From the NCBI GenBank assembly GCA_022453515.1, contig JAJNNY010000033.1:186001-250000 (forward strand): DNA of 64,000 bases, written 5' to 3'. Shown one piece after another: positions 11,568 to 22,947 of the stretch. Source of the DNA: Astrocystis sublimbata (lineage: Eukaryota > Ascomycota > Sordariomycetes > Xylariales > Xylariaceae). The number at the start of each line of letters is the position of its first letter. Position 1 is the first letter of the stretch. The notes under the pieces were generated by a model. The model did no database searches. It was given only the letters and a program-made list of their open reading frames with translations, and was not told the DNA's origin. A program made the position numbers and the translations under genes.

Positions 11568-13317
11568 TTATTCCTCGTATTCCTCTCCCTCCTCCATATA
11601 CTCTTCCTCCATGTATTCCTCTTCCTCATCATCCAAGCCAGCATCTTGGTACTGCTGGTATTCCGAGATAAGATCATTCATGTTGGATTCGGCCTCTGTA
11701 AACTCCATTTCATCCATACCTTCACCAGTATACCAATGTAAGAAGGCCTTGCGACGGAACATGAGAGAGAACTGGTCGCCTACACGCTTGAAGATATCCT
11801 GTATAGCCGTCGAGTTGCCAACGAAGGTGGACGACATTCTTAAGCCACGCGGTGGGATGGAGCACAGGGCCGTCTGTACGTTGTTGGGGATCCATTCTAC
11901 AAAGTAGGAGGAGTTGCGGTTCTGTATATTGCGCATCTGTTCTTCCACCTCCTTCATGGCGATTTTGCCTCGGAAAATGGCGGAGCATGTCAGATACCGT
12001 CCGTTACGGAAGTCGGACCCCGTCATCATGTTCTTGGGGTCAAAAATCTGCTGTGTGAGCTCCGGAACAGTAACAGCGCGGAATGAGTGGGCGCCGCGGC
12101 TGGTCAGGGGAGCGAAGCCGACCATGAAGAAGTGAAGTCGGGGAAATGGTACCTATCTCAGAAGTAAGCTTCGGATGGTCGGGCGATAGAGATATCAAGG
12201 ATTCGATGACATACCATGTTCACGGCCAGCTTGCGCAAATCGGAATTCAGCTGCCCGGGGAAGCGCAAAGAAGTCGATACGCCTGACATGACAGCAGACA
12301 CAAGGTGATTCAAGTCGCCGTATGAAGGATTGGTGAGTTTCAGAGTGCGTTGGCAGATGTCGTACAGGGCTTCGTTATCAATGCAGAAAGTCTCCTCTGA
12401 GTTTTCAACCAGCTGGTGGATGGAGAGGGTGGCGTTGTAAGGCTCGACAACGGTATCGGAGACCTTGGGCGAGGGAATGACGGAGAAGGTGGCCATTATA
12501 CGGTCGGGGAACTCTTTAAACGTGTGGCGTCAACTTAAGTCCTCGAAGTTGCAGGGGACGTTGGGAAGCTATATCAACGAAAAGCAACATACCTTCTCGA
12601 ATCTTGGACACAAGAAGAGTGCCCATGCCAGAGCCAGTACCACCGCCCAAGGAATGCGTGATCTGAAATCCTTGAAGACAGTCGCAGCCCTCGGTCTCTC
12701 GGCGAACAACATCGAGAACTTGATCCACCAATTCGGCCCCTTCAGTGTAGTGCCCTTTCGCCCAGTTGTTGCCGGCTCCTGACTGGCCGAAAACGATGTT
12801 GTCGGGGCGGAATAGCTGACCCAGCGGACCAGAACGCACAGCGTCCATGGTGCCGGGTTCCAGGTCGACCAATACGGCACGAGGCACGTATTTATTATGT
12901 GAGGCCTACAATGGTCAGCATATTGAAAGGACACACGCTCAAAGCTCGTACCTCATTGAAGTAGACGTTCATACGCTCTAGCTGAAGCTCAGAGCTACCT
13001 TCGTATCTGATGTGCCATCATGTGAGTTCTCCAGGCCAGGGGGAAGGACGATGGCGGGGGGCTGCTCACATGCCGTCGCCATTAAGACCATGCTCGCCCG
13101 AGATGTTCTGCCAGAAGGCAGCACCGATTTGATTGCCCTACACAAGCATATCCGTACTTAGCGGCGCGGAGCTCGGCCGGCAATAATGTAGACACATCAG
13201 GGCACTCACACATTGGCCAGTTTGGAGGTGGACCTGTTCAGCAACAATCACTGTTAGCTCTGGTAAAGACAGACAATCAGGGCGAATTAAGAGGAATTAA
13301 CTGACAATTTCACGCAT
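11568..13317 (-). CDS. Beta-tubulin (divergent, probably a second paralogue)
   Basis: Microtubule subunit. Seven exons on the minus strand: 13317-13306, 13233-13210, 13137-13070, 13006-12952, 12905-12593, 12513-12215, 12152-11568; 451 residues. It begins MREI, with early introns as in other fungal beta-tubulins. Diagnostic segments include VHLQTGQC, the GTP-binding GGGTGSGMG loop, [15 protein letters not shown] and [16 protein letters not shown]. The acidic Glu/Tyr-rich tail is 20-25 residues long. Residues H6, F167, E198 and F200, where benzimidazole resistance changes occur, are the sensitive type. Oddities are Ser at the normally conserved Cys239 ([10 protein letters not shown]), and several replacements ([23 protein letters not shown]). 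These suggest the faster-evolving second fungal beta-tubulin rather than the main one, but only a genome search could show that. Intron 1 uses the uncommon donor GTCAGT. Confidence 0.95.
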
Positions 13318-15646
13318 GATGGGCAACGGAGGAGCGGAAGGGCTGTCTTGTTTGTTGCGCTGTCTGGACCGGTGGAAAGATCTCGAGGATTCAGAACTCA
13401 GGACTCAGGAAGAAGGAGAGAGGACGGAAGGTCGGTCGTTGGTCGTTGGTCGGAAAACAAACCGGCAAGTGAATGCTTGGAACAGCAATTCAACAAATAA
13501 TTACATGTACATCGGTGGATCAGCAAACTGCCCCAGTGTTCCATTCAAGCTCAGACACAGTAGCAAGCAGCCTAGCAGGCGAGCAGAGCAGGCGAGAGCA
13601 GGCAGGCGAGGGCAGGCACGAAGGGGAGTGCATGCCTACCTAGGTAATCAGTCAGGCTCCGCTTGCCTGAGTACCTACCTCCAAGTAGGTATCTCTACTG
13701 CCAGTTAATTATCACTACATGGTAGGTACTAGTACCCTAGGCTACATGCGCATTGCATATAATCGAAGGTCCAATTATCTGGGTTTGGTGGGCATTAGGT
13801 CGGTACATGTACCTAAGGTGGGCTAGGTAGGTAGGTACATGCATATATGTAGCTCATGTGGTTGGCTGGTACGTTCCAAGTTGCTGTGTTGTTCAGCACA
13901 CTGGACAATGCAGTCCTCAAATTGGGATTGCCGTACTCGCCGTATGGCTTCATTTTCTTCCGTGCACGTTATTCTGAAACACTAGTCCTATGTAGGAGCA
14001 TTGAAACAAGGGTGGTTGTTTGTTCGGTGAGTCAGGTCCCTACTTGCAGCAGAACAGCAGTACGACGTCCCTACCCCGCCAACCTTGGTCCTGAGTAGGT
14101 GCATTAGGTACTCGTACCTATAAGCAAGCGACAAGTACCTACTCAGGTATTTACCTAGCAGCACCAGGCGCTAGCTTCGAGCTAGGTAGGAGCGGTGTAT
14201 GATAGCCAACACAGAACAGCACAACCAACTCAACACATCACTCCACAGGTGTGAGACGTGCACCGATGCTGACAGCATGAAATTAGGTAGTATGTAATAG
14301 ATACCGACGTAGGCAAATGAAATTAGGCGCTTCGGGCGTGATCTGGGAGAAAGTAGCTAAAAACCCGATATATACCTACCTAGGTAGGGACTTAGGTTGG
14401 TCAGGTTTGTTAAGAGCAAACTTCCCATTGAGGTTCAGCGAGTCATTATCAAGTACGTCGAGGGGCACTTTTGATTTCTAGAAATGCTACATAAGATCAC
14501 CAAACCCTTGAAAACTTGGAATGCTACTTACTCCAGACTTTGCTCCTTCGGGGCAATCTTTGAAACAAGTTAAGACGAGTTGCTGAATAAAAAGAGCTTA
14601 ACTAATCAGTAATTCAAGGTTCATCATGATCTTACTCACAATGTCTCTTGGGAAATATATCGTTACCGGTCTTCAACTGTGGCCCTGTCGACATAACCTA
14701 GGTATGCTCGGGGCCGCTACTTGATTAGGGACTAGGTAATTTGCAAATAGAATCTTTATATTCTCTCTGTTGTGCAGTCTGTCCTAGAAGTAAAGATTGC
14801 TTCACGGTCCACCCGTTAGAGCAGCCGCAGCTTTTCAACTATTCAACATTGTGGTGTACCAAACAAGTATAACTAAACTAAGCCATGGACTGCAAAGTCT
14901 CATTTCCCTTGTAGTATTCGCACTAGCAACGACGTCTCTTCCAGATGAGACAACACACCTGCCTCTGCTTTAAGATTAAGATATGCACCAGCCAGCTCTA
15001 CGCCCCAAGCACATTATTTGCGTCAATGGTACTTACAGTTACGAGAATGAGCTCTGTACCCGGCCATTCGGGGGGAAGGGGGGTGTCAGATTTGCTCTGC
15101 TATGCCGATCGTTGAAGCTCTGGCGAACGTTGGGCTGGGATCTGCGAAGCGTATCCTGTGGGCTATGTGCAGAGAGCGGGAGACGTATCGCCATAGACTG
15201 GCTGCGGAAATATTGCGTATGCATCTTTCTACTACTTTGGAGGCTTATTCTAGAGGCATTGAGTCCCAACATGCTTGAGAATGAGCTTTGGAGTCATAAA
15301 AAAACTAGCCGTTACAAGTAGCATGATTGGGCCAATGATAATACGAAGGCTTGCAGAGGTGATCAGAATGCCCACAAGATTTGTATGATCGGCAATATAT
15401 AGAACGACGAGCGATTTATACAAAATGGTCTATAGAGGGACAGGCTTGTAATTTAAAGGCATTTATCTCGAACAGAAGAAGGGTTAGTGCAGCTGCCAAA
15501 TAATTAATAGGTATCTGACCAACAACACAAGGAAACAACAAATCGTGAAAAGGTTCATGTACAACACGTACACCATGCAGTCTGGGTGTTCCCGCTCATT
15601 ATTTTTCAAAACTCCGGTGCATGCTTTCTTAGGACAACGAACTTGC
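13318..15646. other. 2.3-kb intergenic region, no convincing gene
   Basis: Upstream of beta-tubulin and downstream of the RTA1-like gene. It contains many TAGGTAGG/CCTACCTA motifs (13635-13690, 13803-13850, 14100-14160), including a perfect 14-bp palindrome at 14375-14388. Open frames at 13316-13708 and 14983-15321 show no family features. Confidence 0.55.
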
Positions 15647-17203
15647 TTATCTTTCTGGGAGTTCATCGCCACTCTCCACGCTGGTAGGTGACTTCAGCGA
15701 TGAATTCCCGATCAGATGGGTCTTGCCATTGAAGACAAACCCAGGATGCGCTACAAAGAGGGAAATGACGGCAATAATGATTAGGACACCCTCGAGTCCG
15801 ACAAATAAGGCTTCGTCGTGGAACAAGGTCCCGCTGTATCCATCGCTCACTAGTTGTCGTCAAAAGTTAGCCATGTATGGCAGAAGGGTTAAAATATGAA
15901 GACAGTCAAGGGGAAGACAGGGGAGCAGAAAATAGTGATGCGACAATGTAATTGTTGACTCGCTAGATAGGTATGCTGAGATGACTTACACTCAGCCACA
16001 CGATAGGCACAGCGCACGAGAATCAATGCAATTGCAATACTCAGGAATGTGAGGAAGGTCTTCAAGGGCTTGGAAACACCAGCAGAGGGCTTGCTCCTGA
16101 AGTACCGGATGAGGTAGTCGGCAAGGAGGCTGACGAACGCCAAGAGCGTCACGACTTGGGAAATCAACCCTTTTGGAGTCAGTCATTCAGCTAAGCGGTC
16201 CAGAGCGGAAACAACTTACCGGCTAGGGCTAGGTTGACGCCGATGTTGTTGGCGCCGCTGGAGACGGTCGAGATGGCGCTGTGATGTGCATTCGTCAGCT
16301 CAGGTCTATATACAGATACAATGGCGATTCTTGGGAGACATCATCAGTACTCACCCCCCAGAAGCTTGGAGCACAAGAGCTAGTACATCGAAGAAGATGA
16401 ACAGTGTGTAGTATAGATTTGGTCTGATACGGGAAAGAGACAAATCGAGTTGCTGAACTGTCTTCGATATGGTCACGTAGATGGCTGCGGTATAGAAGAC
16501 AGGAGACGAGCCGACGAAGACTATTTCAAGCAGTCAGTGTGTTATCCCCAGCGGGCCAACTAGCTATGATACTTCGGATGAAATCCTCTTCCCAAGAGGG
16601 CATGGATCCCTGCTGAAGGTATCCCAAACCAGATAAAAAACGCGCGATTGATGAAGAACTCACTGATTTGCAGAAGAAACCCATTGAAACTGAACGGATT
16701 GAACCACAACGAGGCTCGCGCGGCATAGCCGATTACATTTGAGGCACAACCGGCGATCATGCACCCGGAGTACCACCAATTGCCCAATCGAAGTCCCAAC
16801 CCGAGGTGTGCAAACATCAGGATGAAATGCAGCACGCCGAAGGTGGCGTTAGCCGCCAGGGAAGGCCGGTACTAGAAAGCAGATCGGAGTTAGTAGTTTC
16901 CAGCGACAGTGTATTCTATCCCTCCCTCTTTTTCGAAATAGAAGAAGACAGACAGACAATAAAGAGAAAAAGAGCGATTGGTTTGGCGGTGATAACTCAG
17001 GATTGTGCACAAGTGTAGGACTCAGGTGTAAAATCATCGTTCCATGCATTGTATGCCTCAGAGGTACATCTGCCAAAGGGTATTATGGAACACTTTTTGC
17101 GGCTTACTTGGAAAATCGAGTACTCGATGGGACATATTTCCAGAGTACATGTGGCATGCGGGCCAAAAGGAATGATGGGCACATGGCCCGTGGTCGAGTT
17201 CAT
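15647..17203 (-). CDS. RTA1-like (lipid-translocating exporter family) membrane protein
   Basis: Multi-pass plasma-membrane protein of the RTA1 family, whose members affect resistance to 7-aminocholesterol, sphingoid bases and azoles in fungi. Six exons on the minus strand: 17203-17108, 16871-16664, 16520-16355, 16278-16220, 16169-15990, 15849-15647; 303 residues, the normal family size. There are seven hydrophobic segments. Family hallmarks are SNVIGYAARASLW, SSPVFYTAAIYVTI, YYTLFIFFDVLALVLQASGG (exactly 20 shown) and the final loop VRCAYRVAELSDG ahead of the last helix. The N-terminus is short and extracellular, with an N-glycosylation-like NST at residues 2-4. Introns are 50-240 nt; the third exon is fixed by the frame-preserving TAG acceptor at 16521. 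The ligand or substrate cannot be inferred. Confidence 0.88.
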
Positions 17204-17906
17204 CTTGTTAGTCTTGTTCTTGCAGCTACCGTCCAGTTGTTCATAAGGGTTGTCAAGACTAGGGCTTATTGTACGATGATGAGACTAAATCAAAGCTTGA
17301 AGACAGCGAGCACTCAACAGTATATATAACTATAATTCAATAACGGCATGTAGACTTGCCAATAGGATGCAAATGCTGGAATCTCTACTGTGGTGCAATC
17401 GTGAATGTTTCGAGAGCGCTAAAAGCCTCAACTTCCCCTAACAAACTAAAAGAGAAATTAGGTAACAACGATTGAGGTGTCATTGCCAATGCTTTGGCTC
17501 AAAGTCGGCCTGTTATTCACTCCGTCAAGTTGTGGCATATTGGCTGAGCCTCAATAATTTCGAAGCCATATGTATTGTTCACTTGCACCCCATCGTAGAA
17601 AGACTGCCAGATCTGAGAGCGCACCAATGATACTGATACACCCAAGGTGGGGACAGCTCGCAATCCTGCTCGCATTCGCTTGAACAATCTCGCATATCAC
17701 CACGGTGGCAGCAACTCCACTAATCCGTTTGCGAGCCTAGACAAGCTTGACAAGGAACGTTAAACAACGCCATCGACAAGCTGCACTATATTTATCTAAC
17801 AGTGGTGACGGCAGCCAAGATACAGCTGACCCTCTACTTGTACATCACGAACTGCGAATTGGACTGGGCTAGCTACCACATCAGCCCAATTTGAACATGG
17901 GCTAGG
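17204..17906. other. Intergenic region
   Basis: Between the RTA1-like start and the CDC123 3' end. No gene, RNA gene or repeat was recognised. Confidence 0.5.
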
Positions 17907-19184
17907 TTACTTGGTCATCTCCCTCCATTTCCGGGCAAACTCCAACATACCACCTTCTCCCGACATACCCGCATCAACAACATCCTTGGGCAACTTATGC
18001 GCTGAGTATTGCGGTGAACTGAAGTTGAAGGCTACCGGGTCTTCCTTATCGATCAGCCTGAGCTCTGGGGTGAAGTCTTCCCCTTCTTCGTCACTGCTTT
18101 CATCATCATGGTCGTCAGTGGCGGCAGAGAGGTCTCTAGCCGTATCCTCGCCGACGACGCCGAGTACGGGGCTTGGGACGTTCAGATCCAACAGTTCATG
18201 CCAACCAAAAAGCAGGCTGTCGGTATGCGGGGCCCATGCATTTATGTCGATTAACCTGGCTCGATCCAATGGTTCGTCTTCGCTCTCGGGGATGTACACG
18301 TCGAAGACGAAATTGCCGTCGGGAAATGTATAGCGTAACTTGCTATTGAAGAGCTGGTAGACTCTGGAGACGATATCGGCCTTCAGCGGCTGCAGGAATT
18401 CAAAATAGTTGAGATCCCGCTGAGAGATAGCAACCAGATTTCTGTGCTTGACGAAGCAGCGGAACTCCATGGCGGTGTGCGGGTTGAAGTAGGATCGCAA
18501 GACCAACACTGGCTTGAAGGGTGCCTGATGGAGGGTTGCGTTAGGCACCGACGTGCAGTCGTCGAATGCGTGCTCCAGGTCGTATGTTATGAAGTTGGAG
18601 CTCTTCAGCAGAAGGTATATGTCGTTGGGAGATGTGCATTTGATGGTGTTCTGATGTGGCGACATCCAAATGGCATCTTTCGGCGCCGTCCAGTTCAGCT
18701 TGGGAGCTACAGCGCCGCCCAACTCGGCGATTTTGTCCTTGATCAGCTGATGCAACTCGGGAAATCTCCTGTTTGGAGGCAACCTCGGGGACTCGTCCGC
18801 ATCGTCACTTTCCGAGTCGGACTCTACCTCGTAGATAGGCGGCCGGGTTACCGGGGCTGACTGCCATTCCTCATCTTCATCCGACTCGGCGTCATCTTCA
18901 TCCCCCAGGATGATACCATCCTCACGAAGATAGTTGACAAACTCAGGCGTCAGCGGAATGATGCGTGATTTGATGCACGACGCCCGATATCTGCATTACG
19001 ATCAGGTCAAGGCACAGAACAGACCTGGAAGGAAATGAGACGAAGGGGAAAAAGCGTACTTCGAAAACCATGAATCGTATGAGCAATTCAATATGTGATC
19101 TCTCGTAATGGGTGGAAATTGGAGGGTAGCAGTTGGTGAGGTTTCAGCCGCAGTATTTGATTGCTGCTGAGGGAGTGCAGGCAT
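17907..19184 (-). CDS. CDC123: Cdc123 (D123 family), eIF2 assembly factor
   Basis: ATP-grasp-fold protein that helps join the eIF2 gamma and alpha/beta subunits, needed for translation initiation and G1 progression. Two exons on the minus strand, 19184-19060 and 18990-17907 (intron 69 nt), giving 402 residues. Conserved stretches are SYDSWFSKYRASCIKSRIIPL, split by the intron just after Ser-Lys, PLTPEFVNYLREDGIIL, the proline-rich NRRFPELH, CTSPNDIYLLLKSSNFI, RSYFNPHTAMEFRCFVKHR and FDVYIPESE, with DINAWAPHTDSLLFGWHEL at the substrate/metal side. An acidic Asp/Glu/Ser insert occurs near residues 70-100 and again near 340. The start at 19184 is the only ATG in frame before the conserved region. 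It is divergent from CWC21 with 392 bp between them. Confidence 0.94.
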
Positions 19185-19576
19185 GTTTCTACGGTATGAA
19201 GCAGTCCAGATTGAAGTAGCCTTACGAATCGAGTCTCAATTGCAGAAACCGGTGAAGTTGTCGAGGATAGATTTGCATCATTAGTATAATCCATCTCCAG
19301 GCTATCTCTACCTACCTAGGTACATGTGCATCTGGAATGGATGAGTCAAGCAACCCGCACCAGCAATGATTGATTCATGGCGGGGCAAATACTAACTATA
19401 ACAGGTAACCAACCTAGCAGCACCCGATTGCCTGCAGGTGCTGCTTGCATGTGGGGTTGGAGGTACATAGAGCCTCTATCAAGGATATACCGCCTATACC
19501 TGGGACCTGTGATGGCCTCTTCCTTCATAACCATCACAAATCTCCTATCCGCTTCGTACCAGCGACCCAGTCCGCC
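19185..19576. promoter_or_regulatory. Short bidirectional promoter interval CDC123/CWC21
   Basis: 392 bp separate the two divergent start codons, so both promoters must lie here. An ACCTACCTAGGTACATG motif spans about 19309-19326. Confidence 0.55.
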
Positions 19577-20173
19577 ATGTCAGATAATGTAGGCCTCTCG
19601 ACGCCGCGAGGCAGCGGCACCTCAGGCTACGTGCAGCGGAACTTGGCGCACATGAAGCCTCGCGACCGCGACCGCGGCGCTCCCTATCCCCGCGACCTCG
19701 ACCACCTGAAGCATCGCCAGCGGATGCCCGATAAGGGCATTCTCGAGCACGACCGGAAGCGCGAGGTCGAGGTGAAGGTGTTTGAGCTGCGCGACCAGCT
19801 CGAAGACGAAGGGTGCGTCCAACGCCCCATCCCGTCAGCGTCTATATTAGTATCTAGACCACCGACACTAACATATACCTCGCCCCATCACAGTGTCGAA
19901 GAGGACGAGATCGACAGCCGCTGCGACGAGCTACGCAAAGAACTACAGGCAAAGATGAACAAGCCTGGGCGCGACAACTTGCCAAGAAAGGGCCTTAAGT
20001 CGCATCAGGTCCACGAACTGGCCGACGCCAAGATCCGAGAGAGCGAGCGGCTGCGAAGCGCGCTGAAAATCAGCAAGGACTATGAAGAAGGCGGGCACTG
20101 GAAGCGACAGGAGGAGCGTCTACGCAAGGCCCTGGACAGAGAACCCATGGAGAAGAAGGATGACAGACTTTGA
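19577..20173 (+). CDS. CWC21: Cwc21, spliceosomal protein (cwf21 domain)
   Basis: Small spliceosome component that contacts Prp8 and Snu114 near the catalytic centre; orthologue of the N-terminus of human SRRM2/SRm300. Exons 19577-19812 and 19894-20173 give 171 residues. The N-terminal signature MSDNVGLSTPRGSGTSGYVQ and RNLAHMKPR are near-invariant. The cwf21 domain follows (KGILEHDRKREVEVKVFELR, then EEDEIDSRCDELRKEL), then a charged helical tail. The intron is 81 nt with donor GTGCGT and branch ACTAAC. ATG context GCCATGTCAG. The open frame upstream of 19577 is not conserved. Complete and apparently functional. Confidence 0.94.
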   Translation: MSDNVGLSTPRGSGTSGYVQRNLAHMKPRDRDRGAPYPRDLDHLKHRQRMPDKGILEHDRKREVEVKVFELRDQLEDEGCVQRPIPSASILVSRPPTLTYTSPHHSVEEDEIDSRCDELRKELQAKMNKPGRDNLPRKGLKSHQVHELADAKIRESERLRSALKISKDYEEGGHWKRQEERLRKALDREPMEKKDDRL

Positions 20174-20489
20174 GGAAGTAACACCAACATGGAGAGCGGA
20201 GGACAACATTCGATCGGTAGGGGCTGGATAGAGGCCCCATTGCATACGCTACATACACTCTGTTGGGAACCGTCGCATGGCGTCAGGCGTATCTCTGATT
20301 TCACATAAGCTTCCAGGGTTGGCAGCCTCGCAGTTTTGCTAGTCTCGGATTTTTGGGTTGAATACATGATTTCCACGCTACCATGACGATACTTGTTCTA
20401 TTGAGAAGCGGTCACTGCTGACCAGTCGATCTATGTTTCTGCCTTGCCCGTCTAATGTCCAATGGGTATCATATCATGTCTTCCTCTGC
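20174..20489. other. Convergent 3' intergenic region
   Basis: 316 bp between the CWC21 and DUF1640 stop codons; presumed 3'-UTRs. Nothing else seen. Confidence 0.5.
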
Positions 20490-21872
20490 TTAGTTCGCCG
20501 CCAGAATCTCCGCGGCGTCTAAGGAGGATGCGCGATCCTCCTTGCCCCCGATCCTCTTGAGCTCTTCAGCTTCCTTTTTCTTGTCACTTGCTTCCTTCTG
20601 CTTCTGCTGGCCGATGTAGGTCGCGTATCGGATAGTCGCCAATGTGAGGACCACCATGATCAAAATGCCGACAACTGACCGCTGGATCAATACCCATCGC
20701 ATCCCTTCGATCTCAGACCTTGCGTCACTGCTCAGCGAGACGCTGATTTTCAGATTCACCTTTTGAATCTATCATCACCATTGTTAGCACACGGTGTTGC
20801 CGAAGGCGTGGTTTGTTACTGACGGCGCTCTCCATATTTCTCTGGTCCTCCCGCACAGTCATCCTCCGATCATTGAACATGCCCTTAGCGTCATCCTTCA
20901 GGGTCATGATATCCTGCGACATGCGTTGGCTGAGGTTGTCGACTTCATGTTGCAGCTGTGTACGTTGCTGGCGTATCTGCTCGTCATGAACTCTCCGGTT
21001 GTTGGTGACCTCGGAGCTGAGCTCGGAGCAGGCGGCACGGAAAAGATACGTTTCCTATGGTAAGCCACGCATGAGCGGAAGGGGAGCCACGAGAAGGGGA
21101 GCCATCAACGAGAAGACGCGGGTTGAGGTGAACCTACGTTGTCAACATCGCTTTTCCCCACCAGGCCCTCTTGCGCAACGTCTAGGTTCTGCGCGAGAAT
21201 GGTTCTGATGGCCTTCATGGAGGTGATGGCCTGGGCCTTGGTGTAACCGCCAACCTGCAGCTCCTTCACGAGCGTGTAGCTGTCGAAATGGTGCACGTAT
21301 GTCGGTTTGGAGATGTGGGGATGACGTGCCGAATCTGGTGGTGGCATATGGAGCACGGCTTCCATTGGGCCGCCCTGTTGTATCGTCTCGTTCACGGCCG
21401 GCTCGTCTTTGCTGTCCGGCGAGGTCTCCTGCTTTGGGCCGCCGGGCGTTGCAGCCGACTCCTTGAGGTCCTTCACGTCATTGCCAGTGCCAGTGTCAGT
21501 GCCGGTGGGTGTCGTCTCAGCCTTGGCCTCAGCCTTAGCCTTAGCCTTAGCCTTAGCCTTTTTGGCCGTTGCCTTCTCGGTCTCGCTGGATGATGGTTCG
21601 GGCAGTCGTGAGGCTTGCGGGCCTACCTTATCTGGCTGGGGCAATGGCACGACATCTGGGAGCACGGGCAGAGGCTCGACGGCAGTGCCATGTCTTTCAA
21701 AAGCGGCTTGGGCTGTGGGCGTGGAGGTTGAGATGAAGCGAGGGTAGGGGTGGTTGGATCGACAGGGCCGGCTGCGATATCGGGTCTTGGTGGGCTGCGC
21801 GGCCGCCGACTCGGCTAGGCGAGCGGCTCGGAAGAGATGGGGGTACAGGAAGGTGAGGCGGGCTGTCGACAT
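20490..21872 (-). CDS. DUF1640 (CCDC90/Fmp32-like) mitochondrial inner-membrane protein
   Basis: Family of mitochondrial coiled-coil proteins anchored by a C-terminal membrane helix (yeast Fmp32, animal CCDC90/MCUR1), linked to cytochrome-oxidase assembly or calcium-uniporter regulation. Exons on the minus strand: 21872-21138, 21054-20824 and 20768-20490; 414 residues. The N-terminus STARLTFLYPHLFRAARL is Arg-rich and amphipathic, as for a presequence. Residues ~90-150 are a low-complexity Lys/Ala/Glu stretch. The domain proper begins HHFDSYTLVKELQVGGYTKAQA and runs through a long coiled coil, with a membrane segment at about 353-370 (VVGILIMVVLTLATI) and a charged tail. An upstream in-frame ATG at 21965 would add 31 residues; the later ATG is preferred because the presequence then lies at the terminus. 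Intron 2 has the uncommon donor GTCAGT. Confidence 0.85.
21531..21560. repeat. AGCCTT hexanucleotide repeat, 5 units, coding
   Basis: Five tandem AGCCTT units. Read on the minus strand they encode the alternating Lys-Ala run of the DUF1640 protein, a likely length-variable segment. Confidence 0.85.
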
Positions 21873-22947
21873 GACCGATGACTGTGTTCGCGGCTTCACG
21901 CGATGGTCGATGGATGAGTGGCCTCCCCGACAGGAGGACGCATAGTTGGAGCGGTTTGGAAGCATGCGGAGTGTTCGAACACGATTCGTACCTAGTACCT
22001 AGGTACTTTGTTCCTCGGGTGGGCCAATGGATGCGTGCGATCTTGCAGCAAAGCACCCGAAACCAACTCCATATAAGGCTAAGGGGCTAGGCGCTGAGAG
22101 GCTTAGTCCGAGGCACCCAACCCGCCAACGTCCATGGATCATTCTTGGCAGGAGATCGCCCGCCTGAGTGAGTTTCGCTCGCGGTCGCGCTAAGCCCAAT
22201 ATAGCAGCATCTCTGCTGACAGCTCGACAGCTGTCCCTCCTGCACAGCGGACCGGCCAGCGCAACCTTCGCTGCGTGCTGATTCTGCCAACTCAAATTAT
22301 GTGGAGCTGTACACCGTTCCCATCTTCCCTCGGTCGCCCAATGGGATGACAGTTTCTATCGACAGCAGCCTGACAGCGGGAGGGAGACCCATAGCAGCGC
22401 ATCCAATCCCCCACCAGTCCCACCCGTCGCTCCGCAACGCGCTGCCAGGGACCCTCACAACAACCTGCCATTTACGTACTCGGATCCTCAGCTAAATCTG
22501 CAAGCCGTGCCATGTCACCACACCTACTGGCTACTGCATCTCGATCTCCACCGCCACACCTGTGCAGCAGTCCGTGTCCTGATTCTTCCAGTACCACAGC
22601 TGAACCGGTGGAGATCTCATTTTTCCCTCTACCTACATGTGTTTACACACCATAGTATTTCCTCGCAACCATTCGAGATGCTCTGTGTTTGATCAGTCAT
22701 TCATTCGCAAACCCCGCGCTTACACCAACCAAGTACACGTAGTGCATCATCCATTTCTCGCCATACCTACCGCTACCAAATAATCTTACCAGTCGCTAAG
22801 GCCGAAATCTCCTCGAGGCGAGACATCCACATTTCAAATAGACAAGACGCTTCCTGTGCCCGCGCCAACCACAATTCTGCCCGAGCAATTTCAATCACCT
22901 ATCTGCCTGCAATTCTACAGCGCCTGCGACGACATCCTGCCGCCATC
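21873..22947. promoter_or_regulatory. Divergent upstream region of DUF1640 and b561-like genes
   Basis: 1.1 kb with no supported gene. The 400 bases before the b561-like ATG are rich in C and A (CACC, CCAACC), as for a long pyrimidine-rich 5' leader. A CCTAGTACCTAGGTACTTT motif is at about 21991-22009. Confidence 0.5.
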
